DNA from: Streptomyces fradiae
GTDB taxonomy: Bacteria > Actinomycetota > Actinomycetes > Streptomycetales > Streptomycetaceae
NCBI RefSeq assembly: GCF_041270065.1
Contig: NZ_CP065958.1
Location: 6,510,001 to 6,574,000, forward strand
DNA: 64,000 bases
Direction of reading: 5' to 3'
Made by a program: the position numbers and the translations under genes. This document shows positions 16,701-23,634 of this stretch, piece after piece (position 1 is the first letter of the stretch; every line of letters begins with the position of its first letter). The notes under the pieces were generated by a model. That model was not told the origin of the DNA. It was given only the letters and a program-made list of their open reading frames with translations, and searched no databases.

Positions 16701-17090
16701 GAGTCGGCGCAGGTGGAGAACTCCTGGACGGCGCTCGACGTCCTCGTCGACGCGCGCCTCCCCACCACGGACATCACCGTGGACCGCGATCCGCTGATCC
16801 GCGGACTGCTCGCCGACGGACTGGTGCGGCCCTATGTGAACGCGGGCGAAACCGGCGCCGGGGCGGGGGAGTTCAGGACCGGCGGGGTGGACTGCACCGA
16901 CGCGCCGTTCCACCCGGTCGGCGCGGACGGCTCGACGGAGGAGTCGATCCACGTGCTCGGCATCCCCAGCGAGCACACCCGCTGGTTCACCCAGGTCGGC
17001 AGCGGCCGGCCGGGCGGCTGGGGCTCCTTCACCCGTGACGCCGACGCCATCGCGGGCGCGCTGGCCAGGGCCGCCGGGGCGGCCGGATGA
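13770..17090 (+). CDS. Fusion: glutamate (methylaspartate) mutase large subunit + FAD/NAD(P)-binding oxidoreductase
   Basis: This 1106-residue protein joins two enzymes. A His/Pro-rich leader (first 35 residues) precedes a mutase-E-like TIM barrel of about residues 38-440. VQVRHG gives R140-H141 and SEGGPVSYCLPYG gives E162, Y168 and Y172, with the same spacing as GlmE R149-H150, E171, Y177 and Y181 (numbers recalled from the known structure). IVKTETEAHRIPSVAEN and SVSLSYAQQ are also mutase-like. From about residue 480, IAFVGMGPRGLSVLERLAAR (GxGxRG) starts an FAD domain of the FAD_NAD_binding_9 type, with a second dinucleotide motif SVGVIGMG near 695. It is coupled by overlaps to both neighbours. 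GTG 13770 is preferred over 13749 because it overlaps the previous stop. Confidence 0.85.
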   Translation: MTHPDRHPPHPHPPSPQAQPAPAPNQGPGPNPGPAGYAPGDLGAFVQEAAAAGELVVQPRMGMVSPEEMAAGVAAVAALPERTVATLTIDSYTRVGDHAAATAALRTGRPLNGFPIVSHGPRTAARTAAAAGRRTPVQVRHGSADPMAIFRTMAAAGLSASEGGPVSYCLPYGRTPLSESVAAWRDSVQFLAEESRAHGRRAHLESFGGCLLGQLCPPSMLVAVSVLECLFFAQNGATSVSLSYAQQTHPLQDAGALAALRQLADELLPPSVDRHVVLYTYMGVYPRTVPGARLLLRRSAELAVLGGAQRLIVKTETEAHRIPSVAENLTALSVAADAARTARQRAARGAGQTAAGDAEEILAEARALVGAVRALSDDLGLALLKAFDRGLLDVPFCLHPDNRGEARSAVAPDGRLQWTDLGALPLLTTSRRTTPMTSRQLSGMLGRVSREHDLAAETAPPPEPAPLDTPRCLADPVAEPLRIAFVGMGPRGLSVLERLAARCAERPPARRIEVFAIDPHEAGAGRIWRTDQSPWFLMNTAAQEVTMFSGPADEGPHRPGAGPSLGEWWTEHDPARAEPQGYAPRAVYGHYLRYVMRRIEETLPPCLTVHQVPARVICADRGAPGEPYRLRLDRGDVLTVDRMLLATGHPVNELDAQQRDWRRFAREHGTPVRPLRYIAGGSANEMPLADIPAGASVGVIGMGLTFYDVLAELTLGRGGAFTDGGDGLLYLPSGKEPRILTGSRAGVPLLTRGANQKGPRHRYRPVLFTPARMARLRTEHAPLDFEQLVLPWLLAEVNLVLLATRIRQVHGPDAAREFTERAEEALALVPDQDVLRGLAAGYRIDPQPLTGLDALARPFHGCRFGSPAEFHKVLTEWLRADLGDARLGNADGPMKAAADVLRDVRQTIRDVVDFGGLTPASHAWFLAEFGPVAAMVSTGPPQLRSEQFLALLAAGVLEPVGPGVRFGTDPVGGRFTVESAQVENSWTALDVLVDARLPTTDITVDRDPLIRGLLADGLVRPYVNAGETGAGAGEFRTGGVDCTDAPFHPVGADGSTEESIHVLGIPSEHTRWFTQVGSGRPGGWGSFTRDADAIAGALARAAGAAG

Positions 17091-18805
17091 CCGCGCCCGC
17101 CCGGCGGCGGCCCGCGTGCCGCGCGGAGTTCCGCAGCACGCCCGCGCACGAGGAGTACCGGGCCGCCCGGGACCTGCTGCTGCGGCTGCGCGGCGACCGG
17201 GAGGCGGCCACGGCCGCGTTCCGGTGGCCGCGGGCCCGGCACTTCAACTGGGCCCTGGAGTGGTTCGACGTGGTCGCCGAGGGCAATCAGCGCACCGCCC
17301 TTGAGATCCTCGGAGCACCGGACGCGCACGGTACGGTGCCGGTCGTCGACCGGGTCACCTTCGCCGAACTCTCGGCCCGCTCCGACGAGTTGGCGGTCAC
17401 CCTGACGGAGGCCGGGGTGGCCCGCGGTGACCGGGTGCTCATCCTGCTCGGCACCCGGGCCGAGCTGTGGGAGACCCTGCTCGGCTGCATCAAGCTGGGC
17501 GCGGTCGTGGTCCCCGGCTACCAGGACCTCACCCGCGACGAGGCCGCCGACCGGATCGGCCGCGGCGGCATCCGGCACGTGGTGTGCGCGCCCGAACTCG
17601 TCCATCTGGTGGGGGAGTCGGCGGTGCCGGTGCCGGGCGTGCGGATGGCGCCGGGTGCCGGCGGAGTGCCGGGCTGGCTGCCGTACCCCGACACCCGGGA
17701 CGCCGGGCGCCGCCGTGCCTTCCTGCCGCCCGGGCCGACGCCGTCCGCCGACCCGTCGTTCTGCTACTTCACCTCGGGCACCACCTCGTTGCCGAAGCTG
17801 GTCGAGCACTCCCACGCCGGATACGCGGTGGGGCATCTGTCCAGCCTCTACTGGAGCGGTCTCCGCCCGGGCGACCGGCACCTCAACCTGTCCGCGCCGG
17901 GCTGGGCGAAGCACTCCTGGTCCAGCTTCTTCGTGCCGTGGACGGCGGGCGCCACGGTCGTCGCCCCGCCCGACGGCGGGCTGTCGGCCGAACTGCTGCC
18001 CGGGGTGCTCGCCGCCCAGCGGATCAGCAGCCTGTGCGCGCCGCCGAGCGCGTGGCGGGCGATGCTGCCGTACGTGACGGAGGGCCGGGGCGCGCCCCGG
18101 CTGCGGGAGGCGACGGCGGCGGGGGAGCCGTTGACGGCCGAGGTCACGGACCGGATCGCGGCGGCCTGGGGCGTGCGGGTACGGGACGGCTACGGGCAGA
18201 CGGAGGCGACGGCCCTGATCGGCCGGACCCCCGACACCCCGGCGCCGCTGTCCCCGCTCGGGCATCCGCTGCCCGGCTACCGGATCGTGCTGCGCGACCC
18301 GGAGACGGGCGCGCTCGGCGAATCCGGCGAGGTGTGCGTGGATCTGACGGAGCGTCCGCCGGGCCTGATGCGCGGCTACGCGGACCGCCCGGACCGCACC
18401 GCGGAGGCCTTCGCGGACGGGCTCTACCGCACGGGCGACCGGGGCGAGCGGCTGGCCGACGGGTCGATCCGGCTGCTCGGCCGGAACGACGAGGTCTTCA
18501 AGTCGTACGGCCACCGGGTCTCCCCGATGGAGATCGAGGCGGTCCTGCGCACCCACCCCTCGGTCGCCGACGCGGCGGTGATCCCCGGCCCCGATGAGCG
18601 CGGCGGCCTCGCCCCGTACGCCGTGGTCGAGCCCCGCGGCCCCGTCGAACCCGAGCTCCTGCGCACCGAGTTGCTCACCCTCGCCCGCCGCCGCCTCGCC
18701 CCGGTCTTCGTCCCGAAGTCCATCACCCTGACCCCGACCCTCCCCCGCACCCGTTCGGGCAAACTCCGCCGCTCCGCACTCAGCGCGGCCGGCGACGCGG
18801 CCTGA
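17087..18805 (+). CDS. AMP-forming acyl-adenylating enzyme (acyl-CoA synthetase, ACSM/benzoate-CoA ligase-like)
   Basis: This 572-residue ANL-superfamily enzyme starts in an ATGA overlap with the fusion gene. The N terminus (HFNWALEWFDVVAEGNQRTA) is typical of medium-chain acyl-CoA synthetases. Motifs are SFCYFTSGTTSLPKLVEH (P-loop), VRDGYGQTEATALIG, LYRTGDRGERL and the hinge GRNDEVFKSYGHRVSPMEIE, with catalytic Lys in TRSGKLRR near the C terminus. It should activate a carboxylic acid with ATP for transfer to CoA or another acceptor. As the third gene of the mutase operon it may activate the mutase/oxidoreductase product, but no carrier protein is nearby. A strong terminator follows. Confidence 0.88.
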   Translation: MTAPARRRPACRAEFRSTPAHEEYRAARDLLLRLRGDREAATAAFRWPRARHFNWALEWFDVVAEGNQRTALEILGAPDAHGTVPVVDRVTFAELSARSDELAVTLTEAGVARGDRVLILLGTRAELWETLLGCIKLGAVVVPGYQDLTRDEAADRIGRGGIRHVVCAPELVHLVGESAVPVPGVRMAPGAGGVPGWLPYPDTRDAGRRRAFLPPGPTPSADPSFCYFTSGTTSLPKLVEHSHAGYAVGHLSSLYWSGLRPGDRHLNLSAPGWAKHSWSSFFVPWTAGATVVAPPDGGLSAELLPGVLAAQRISSLCAPPSAWRAMLPYVTEGRGAPRLREATAAGEPLTAEVTDRIAAAWGVRVRDGYGQTEATALIGRTPDTPAPLSPLGHPLPGYRIVLRDPETGALGESGEVCVDLTERPPGLMRGYADRPDRTAEAFADGLYRTGDRGERLADGSIRLLGRNDEVFKSYGHRVSPMEIEAVLRTHPSVADAAVIPGPDERGGLAPYAVVEPRGPVEPELLRTELLTLARRRLAPVFVPKSITLTPTLPRTRSGKLRRSALSAAGDAA

Positions 18806-18814
18806 GACACGCCG

Positions 18815-18853
18815 ACGCCCGGGACGCCCTCGTGAGGGGGGCGCCCCGGGCGT
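18815..18853. terminator. Terminator between the mutase operon and TetR gene
   Basis: ACGCCCGGGACGCCCTC (18815-18831) pairs, with small imperfections, with GGGGGGCGCCCCGGGCGT (18836-18853) around a GTGA loop. It lies between convergent genes. Confidence 0.7.
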
Positions 18854-18889
18854 TCACGCGTCCGGCGCCGGGTGTGTCCGGCGCCGTTC

Positions 18890-19477
18890 TCAGCGGGCTT
18901 CCGCCGGCTCCGCCGCCCGGTCCGCCGTGCTCAGCAGGACCGTCGCGACGGCGCGGGCGCGGAGGGCGGCCTCGGTCGTGCCTTCGCGCAGCGCGGTGAC
19001 GATGGCGCCGTCGCCGAGGAGGGCGAGCTGGCGGGCGAGGGTCTCGTGGTCGTGGTAGCCGCCGTCGGTGAGGAGGGCGTCGAGGCGGGCGATGACCTTC
19101 TCCTTGTGCTCGGCGGCCACATGGTGGGCCGGGCTCTCGGGATCGGCGGTCTCCACCATCGTGTTGATGAAGGCGCAGCCGCGGAAGTCCGCCGCGGCGA
19201 AGCGCTCCGCGAGTCCGTCGAAGAGGGCGAGGGGCAGCTCCTCCGGCCCGCGCTCGCTCGCCTCGATGCGCCCGTCCAGCCAGGCCCGCCACATGCCGTC
19301 GCGGCGCCGCAGCACCTCGACGACCACGTCGTCCTTGCTGGGGAAGTGCCGGTAGAAGGAGGCGCGGCCCACTCCGGACTCGGACAGGATCCGCTCGATG
19401 CCGACGGCCCGGATGCCCTCTTCGTAGAAAAGACGCTCCGCGGCGCTGAGGAGTCGTTCTTTCGCGTTCGTGGCCAT
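18890..19477 (-). CDS. TetR/AcrR family transcriptional regulator
   Basis: This 195-residue protein starts at the ATG read from 19477 (MATNAKERLLSAAERLFYEE). The helix-turn-helix is ILSESGVGRASFYRHFPSKD. The C-terminal domain (DFRGCAFINTMVETADPESP, then LARQLALLGDGAIVTAL) matches the subgroup that pairs with AhpD/carboxymuconolactone-decarboxylase-like or quinone-handling genes. It is divergent from such a gene at 19664, and the space between is filled with GGTACC/GGTTCC repeats, so it very likely represses both. Confidence 0.88.
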   Translation of the reverse strand: MATNAKERLLSAAERLFYEEGIRAVGIERILSESGVGRASFYRHFPSKDDVVVEVLRRRDGMWRAWLDGRIEASERGPEELPLALFDGLAERFAAADFRGCAFINTMVETADPESPAHHVAAEHKEKVIARLDALLTDGGYHDHETLARQLALLGDGAIVTALREGTTEAALRARAVATVLLSTADRAAEPAEAR

Positions 19478-19663
19478 ACCAAACGGTACCACTCGGTTCC
19501 GTGCGGCGGATTCTGTGCGCACGGACCGGAGTCCACGCGCCCGGACCGGAGTCCACGCCTCCCGTTGCGCCAGACGGAACCGATCGGTACCGTCATGATG
19601 GTACCGATCAGTTCCGTTCGGTTCCGTACTGGTTCCGTCTTGGTTCGGCTCAAGGAGAGTTCC
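19478..19663. promoter_or_regulatory. Divergent promoter with clustered GGTACCGAT/GGTTCCG operator repeats
   Basis: GACGGAACCGA...TCGGTACCGTC at 19573-19594 is a 22-bp palindrome with one mismatched pair. It is followed by GGTACCGATCAGTTCCGT (19600-19617), CGGTTCCG (19619-19626) and TGGTTCCG (19630-19637). A further AAACGGTACC / CGGTTCCG pair flanks the TetR start (19481-19502). The repetition and symmetry point to several TetR sites. AAGGAGAG precedes the AhpD start. Confidence 0.65.
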
Positions 19664-20212
19664 ATGCCCCGCCTGCCCCAGCTGACCGTCGAGTCCGCCA
19701 ACGAGGAGCAGCGCGAGCTGCTCGAGAGCACCCTCAAGCAGCTCGGCAAGCTGCCCAACCTCTACGCCGCCCTCGCCAACGGCCCGGCCGCGCTGCGCGG
19801 TTACCTCGCCATGCGGGACGCCCTGGTCGGCGGCAGCTTCAGCGCCCGGCAGCGCGAGCAGCTGGCGCTCTACATCGCCCAGCGCAACGACTGCACCTAC
19901 TGCGTCTCCGCGCACACCCTGCGCGGCGGCAAGGTCGGCCTCGGCGAGCAGGAACTGCTCGCCACCCGCAAGGGCCAGGACGCCGGCGACCCGCACATGG
20001 ACCAGGTCCTGCGGATCACCGGCGCCATCATGGAGAGCGGCGGCCGCGTCAGCGACGCCGCCCTCGCCGACGCCCGCGCCGCCGGCGTCTCCGACGCCGA
20101 ACTGGCCGAGATCGTCGGACATGTGGCGCTCAACGTGCTGTCCAACTTCTTCAATCACGTTGCGCAACCGGAACTGGACTTTCCGTTGGTTCCGGCGCAG
20201 CTCGCCGAGTAG
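19664..20212 (+). CDS. Carboxymuconolactone decarboxylase / AhpD-family peroxidase-like protein
   Basis: This 182-residue protein starts at ATG 19664 behind AAGGAGAG. It has the AhpD core: REQLALYIAQRNDCTYCVSAH with the redox CxxC (CTYC) and downstream His, then LRGGKVGLGEQE, and a C-terminal VGHVALNVLSNFFNHVAQPE helix pair. The family includes alkylhydroperoxidase partners and enzymes detoxifying reactive electrophiles; the CxxC favours a thiol-redox role. Divergent arrangement with a TetR gene and dense operator repeats suggests induction by a toxic small molecule. Confidence 0.88.
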   Translation: MPRLPQLTVESANEEQRELLESTLKQLGKLPNLYAALANGPAALRGYLAMRDALVGGSFSARQREQLALYIAQRNDCTYCVSAHTLRGGKVGLGEQELLATRKGQDAGDPHMDQVLRITGAIMESGGRVSDAALADARAAGVSDAELAEIVGHVALNVLSNFFNHVAQPELDFPLVPAQLAE

Positions 20213-20228
20213 AGTCCTCCGCTGCCGA

Positions 20229-20266
20229 CAGGGGTGCCGGGAGCGAAGGAGCGTCCGGCACCCCTG
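20229..20266 (+). terminator. Terminator after the AhpD-like gene
   Basis: CAGGGGTGCCGG (20229-20240) and CCGGCACCCCTG (20255-20266) form a perfect 12-bp stem with a 14-nt loop, 17 bp after the stop codon. Confidence 0.75.
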
Positions 20267-20363
20267 CGGTGTGAACAGACCGACTGGGGCGATCGAACGG
20301 GCGGCGTGCGACCAGCCGCCTCCGTGTCAGGCGCCGCCGGGGGGCGGCAAGGGGGTTGAACAC

Positions 20364-21371
20364 GTGGACATCGACGCAAGAACCCTGAGAACCTTCCGCG
20401 AGGTGACCTTGACCGGGTCATTCACCCAGGCGGCCCGCCGCCTCGGGTACTCGCAGTCCAGCGTCACGGCGCAGATGCGCGCCCTGGAACGGCAGGTGGG
20501 CGAGCCCGTCTTCGAACGGCTCCCCAGCGGCGTACGGCTCACCCGCACCGGGACCGTGCTCTGCGACTACGCCCGGCAGATCCTCACGCTCGTCGGCGAG
20601 ATGGAGGTCGCCCTGCGCCGCCCCGCCGCCAACCCGCCGCGGATGACCGTCGGCGTGGTGCCCGCGCTCGCCTACGGACAGCAGCTCGCCCGCCTCACCC
20701 ACATCGGCCGCCGGCTGCTCTCCGGAGTCCAGCTCGCCCTGCGGGTCATGGGCACCGGCGAGGTCCACGACGCCTTCCGGGCCGGCACCATCGACGGCGC
20801 GCTCGTCCTCACCGTCGTCGACGCCGACGACCCCGCCGCACTGCCCGGCGCGCTCACCGACCCGCTGCGCACCCCCGACCGGGCCGACGACCTGACAGAA
20901 GTGCGCCTGCAGGAAGTCGAGTTCGTGCCCGTCACCGGAGTCACCCGGATGCGCGGCGCGGCTGCCGCCGGCCGCCAGGTCGTCATCGCCGACCCCGACT
21001 GCCCCTCGCAGCGCTGGCTGCCCGAATTCCTCCGGCTCCGCTCCGACGGACCGCCCGAGATCCATGAACTCGGCTCCATGGCCGGGGTCCGCGCCGCCGC
21101 CCAGTCCGGGCTCGGCTGCGCCATGCTCCCGATGGCCCTGGCCGCCTCCCCGCGCGAGGCAGGCGGACTGCGCCCGCTGCCGGGCGTTCCCCGGATGCGC
21201 TGGAACGCCTGTCTGCTCTCCACCCGCGGCGACGACCGCCCGGCCCTCGACTGGGAGAACCTCGCCGAGACCCTCCGCCAGGCCACCGCGCTGGCCGGCG
21301 CGGTCCCGGCCGACGACCCCGAGGACGCCGCGGTGTCGGCCCTCGGCCCCAACCCGGGCCTGGCCGGCTGA
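20364..21371 (+). CDS. LysR-family transcriptional regulator
   Basis: This 335-residue LysR protein starts at GTG 20364 with AAGGGGG upstream (20349-20355). The N-terminal winged HTH reads LRTFREVTLTGSFTQAARRL, then SQSSVTAQMRALERQVGEPV, followed by the LTRTG turn. The rest is a periplasmic-binding-like effector domain (MTVGVVPALAYG, GTIDGALVLTVV, GVRAAAQSGLGCAMLPMALA). No divergent gene adjoins it and the target is unknown. The next 205 bp to the BlaI gene hold nothing recognisable. Confidence 0.9.
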   Translation: MDIDARTLRTFREVTLTGSFTQAARRLGYSQSSVTAQMRALERQVGEPVFERLPSGVRLTRTGTVLCDYARQILTLVGEMEVALRRPAANPPRMTVGVVPALAYGQQLARLTHIGRRLLSGVQLALRVMGTGEVHDAFRAGTIDGALVLTVVDADDPAALPGALTDPLRTPDRADDLTEVRLQEVEFVPVTGVTRMRGAAAAGRQVVIADPDCPSQRWLPEFLRLRSDGPPEIHELGSMAGVRAAAQSGLGCAMLPMALAASPREAGGLRPLPGVPRMRWNACLLSTRGDDRPALDWENLAETLRQATALAGAVPADDPEDAAVSALGPNPGLAG

Positions 21372-21576
21372 CCTTCGCCCACGGCGCGGGCCCGCCCCCA
21401 CGGCCCGCGCCCCCCTGAACCGGTGCCACGGCACACCCGTCTCTCCCCGGACCCACACCCCCGACCGGGCTCCAGAGACCGCGGGTGCGCCGTGGCACCA
21501 CCATGTCCGGGCCCCGTCAGCCCCCGTCAGTACGATGGAAGCGCTGGATTCAGAAGACGGGTACGGAAGGTGCGGC

Positions 21577-22020
21577 GTGACGGACAGCGGCGGCGGCAGC
21601 GGCGGAGCGGCCGGGACGGAGCCGCCCGCCCCGCGCAGACGCGCCCAGGGCGAGCTGGAGGCCCAGGTGCTCGGCGCGCTGCGGGACGCCCCCGGCCCCG
21701 TACCCGTGGCCTGGGTGCAGCAGTGGCTCGGCGGCGACCTCGCCTACACCACCGTCATCACCATCCTCACCCGCCTGTACGCGAAGGGCGCCGTCGCCCG
21801 CGAGCGCGCCGGCCGCTCCTTCGTCTGGACCGGCGTCGCGGACGAGGCCGGGCTCGCCGCCCTCCGCATGCGCAAGGTCCTCGACGCCGAGGCAGACCGC
21901 AAGGCCGTCCTCGCCTCCTTCGTCACCGCGCTCTCGCCGAACGACGAGCGACTCCTGCGTGAACTCCTCACCGAGGAGGGCGAAGGCAGACCGGACGCCC
22001 CCGAGGAGGGCGGACACTAG
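21577..22020 (+). CDS. BlaI/MecI/CopY-family repressor
   Basis: This 147-residue protein starts at GTG 21577 (GAAGG upstream). After a Gly/Ser/Pro-rich leader the winged helix begins RRRAQGELEAQVLGALRDAP and continues TTVITILTRLYAKGAVARER, the BlaI recognition-helix region. The remaining helical dimerisation part is short. BlaI repressors are typically inactivated by proteolysis from a partner M56 membrane protease, and such a gene follows after 5 bp. In actinomycetes such pairs may control cell-envelope or respiratory genes rather than beta-lactamase. Confidence 0.88.
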   Translation: MTDSGGGSGGAAGTEPPAPRRRAQGELEAQVLGALRDAPGPVPVAWVQQWLGGDLAYTTVITILTRLYAKGAVARERAGRSFVWTGVADEAGLAALRMRKVLDAEADRKAVLASFVTALSPNDERLLRELLTEEGEGRPDAPEEGGH

Positions 22021-22025
22021 CGGAC

Positions 22026-22976
22026 ATGGGAGTCTTCGTCTTCCTTCCGCTGCTGCTCCCGCTCAGCGCCTGGCCCGTCGCCCGGCTCGCCGCGCACCGC
22101 CTCCACCCGCGCGCCGCGACCCGGCTGCTCACCGTCTTCGCCGTCGTCCTCGCCGTGTGCAGCACCCTCTGCCTGGCCCTGCTCATGGTCGTCGGCACCG
22201 CCCAGCTCCCCGGCAACCCGCTGCCCGACGGCTGGTCCGACCCCGAGGTCCGGGCCGCCGTGCCGTACGACGAGATCGCGGGGCGCGCCGCCATCCCCGC
22301 CCTCGGCGCCGTGCTCGTCGCCTGTCTGCACGCCGTCGCCCGGCACCTCGGGGTGCGCCGCCGTGCCGAGCGGGCGCTGGCCGGACTGCCCGGCCGGTGC
22401 TCCGTCGCGGTGCTGCCCGACCCCGCCCCGTACGCCTACGCCCTGCCCGGTTGGGGACGCCGGAAGGACCGGGTGGTGGTCAGCACCGGCATGCTCGGCT
22501 CCCTCGGCCCCGCCGAGCGACGGGCCGTCTTCGCCCACGAGCGCGCCCACTTGACGGCCCGTCACCACCGCCACCTGCTCGCCGTGCAACTCGCCGCCCG
22601 CGCCAACCCGTTCCTGCGCCCGCTGCGTACCGCCGTCGCCTACACCGCCGAGCGGTGGGCCGACGAGGAGGCGGCGGCCGCGGTCGGCAGTCGCCGCACG
22701 GTCGCCCGGGCGGTCGCGCGGGCCGCGCTGATCGCCGCGCCCGCGCCCCGTACCGGCGCGCTCGCGCACGTCTCCGGCGGGGGAGCGGGCCCGGTGCCGC
22801 GCCGGGTCGCCGCCCTGCTCGGTCCCGCGCCCGCCAGACCGGCCTGGCCGCCGCTGTGCACGGCGGCCGGGATGGCCGTGTGGTCCGCCGCGGTCGGCGC
22901 GACCCTCTCGGCCCTGTCCTCGGCCAACTCGGCGGTCACGCTCTTCCTGGTGCTGCGGGCGGCGACCCCGATGTGA
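22026..22976 (+). CDS. M56-family membrane metallopeptidase (BlaR1/MecR1-like, sensor domain absent)
   Basis: This 316-residue integral membrane protein has hydrophobic segments at about residues 2-20 (FVFLPLLLPLSAW), 34-58 (LLTVFAVVLAVCSTLCLALLM), 87-105 and near the C terminus. The zinc-protease motif AHERAHLTARHHRH gives HExxH near residue 171. It follows the BlaI gene by 5 bp and is the expected signal-transducing protease of that repressor. Unlike BlaR1 it has no C-terminal penicillin-binding domain, as is common in Streptomyces, so the inducing signal is not predictable. Confidence 0.85.
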   Translation: MGVFVFLPLLLPLSAWPVARLAAHRLHPRAATRLLTVFAVVLAVCSTLCLALLMVVGTAQLPGNPLPDGWSDPEVRAAVPYDEIAGRAAIPALGAVLVACLHAVARHLGVRRRAERALAGLPGRCSVAVLPDPAPYAYALPGWGRRKDRVVVSTGMLGSLGPAERRAVFAHERAHLTARHHRHLLAVQLAARANPFLRPLRTAVAYTAERWADEEAAAAVGSRRTVARAVARAALIAAPAPRTGALAHVSGGGAGPVPRRVAALLGPAPARPAWPPLCTAAGMAVWSAAVGATLSALSSANSAVTLFLVLRAATPM

Positions 22977-23001
22977 CGGATGTGACGGGGGCGGTCCGGG
23001 G

Positions 23002-23457
23002 CTACAGGTCGAACTCGTGCGGCGGCAGGTCGAGCGCGTAGCACGCCTCGCGCACCACGGCCTGCTCGGTCTTGTCGAAGTCGCCGTCGGCACCGCCGAT
23101 GACGATGCCGATCTGGACCACGGCGCGGGCCTCGGCGGGCTTCTTCTTCGCCTTGGCGACCTCCTGGAGCACGCTCACCCTGCCGAAGTCGAAGTCGGCG
23201 GCGAGGCGTTCGAGGTTGGCGTCGAAGCGGCGCTGCAGATCCATCGCGTCGAAGTTCTGCAACACCTCGTTGGTGGCGATGAGCTGGGCCACCCGGCGGC
23301 GTTCGGACGGGTCGACGGTGCCGTCGGCGGCGGCCACGAGCGCGCACATCGCCATGCTCGCGTCGCGGAAGGCGCCGCTCTTGAGGTCGTTCTTCTTGGC
23401 GAGCAGCTGGGTCTGCATCGTCGATGCGGACTCCTTGAGGCGGTCCCACAGGGCCAT
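23002..23457 (-). CDS. TerB-like tellurite-resistance family protein
   Basis: This 151-residue soluble protein reads from ATG 23457 (MALWDRLKESASTMQTQLLA). The TerB signature is clear: FRDASMAMCALVAAADGTVD, then ERRRVAQLIATNEVLQNFD, and a second acidic helix pair VVQIGIVIGGADGDFDKTEQ. TerB folds as a helical bundle with acidic metal-binding clusters. Streptomyces carry several scattered ter paralogues; this one stands alone with no TerD or TerC neighbours, so resistance should not be inferred. Confidence 0.85.
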   Translation of the reverse strand: MALWDRLKESASTMQTQLLAKKNDLKSGAFRDASMAMCALVAAADGTVDPSERRRVAQLIATNEVLQNFDAMDLQRRFDANLERLAADFDFGRVSVLQEVAKAKKKPAEARAVVQIGIVIGGADGDFDKTEQAVVREACYALDLPPHEFDL

Positions 23458-23558
23458 GGTGCAAGCACTCCAGACGTCGGTGACGTTCCAACAACTTCTA
23501 CGGATCTGTAGAACGTACCGGCGTGCGGGCGAGTTCCCGGGGAGGCCGGGGGCGCGAA

Positions 23559-23602
23559 ACGCCGAACGGCGGCGGGGCGGGGGCCCCACCGCCGTCCGGC
23601 GT
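23559..23602 (-). terminator. Terminator downstream of the GAPDH gene
   Basis: ACGCCGAACGGCGG (23559-23572) and CCGCCGTCCGGCGT (23589-23602) pair with one mismatch around a 16-nt GC-rich loop, 33 bp beyond the stop of the leftward GAPDH gene. Confidence 0.7.
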
Positions 23603-23634
23603 GTGCGCGTGTGTCCGGGAACTCCGGTGGCGGA

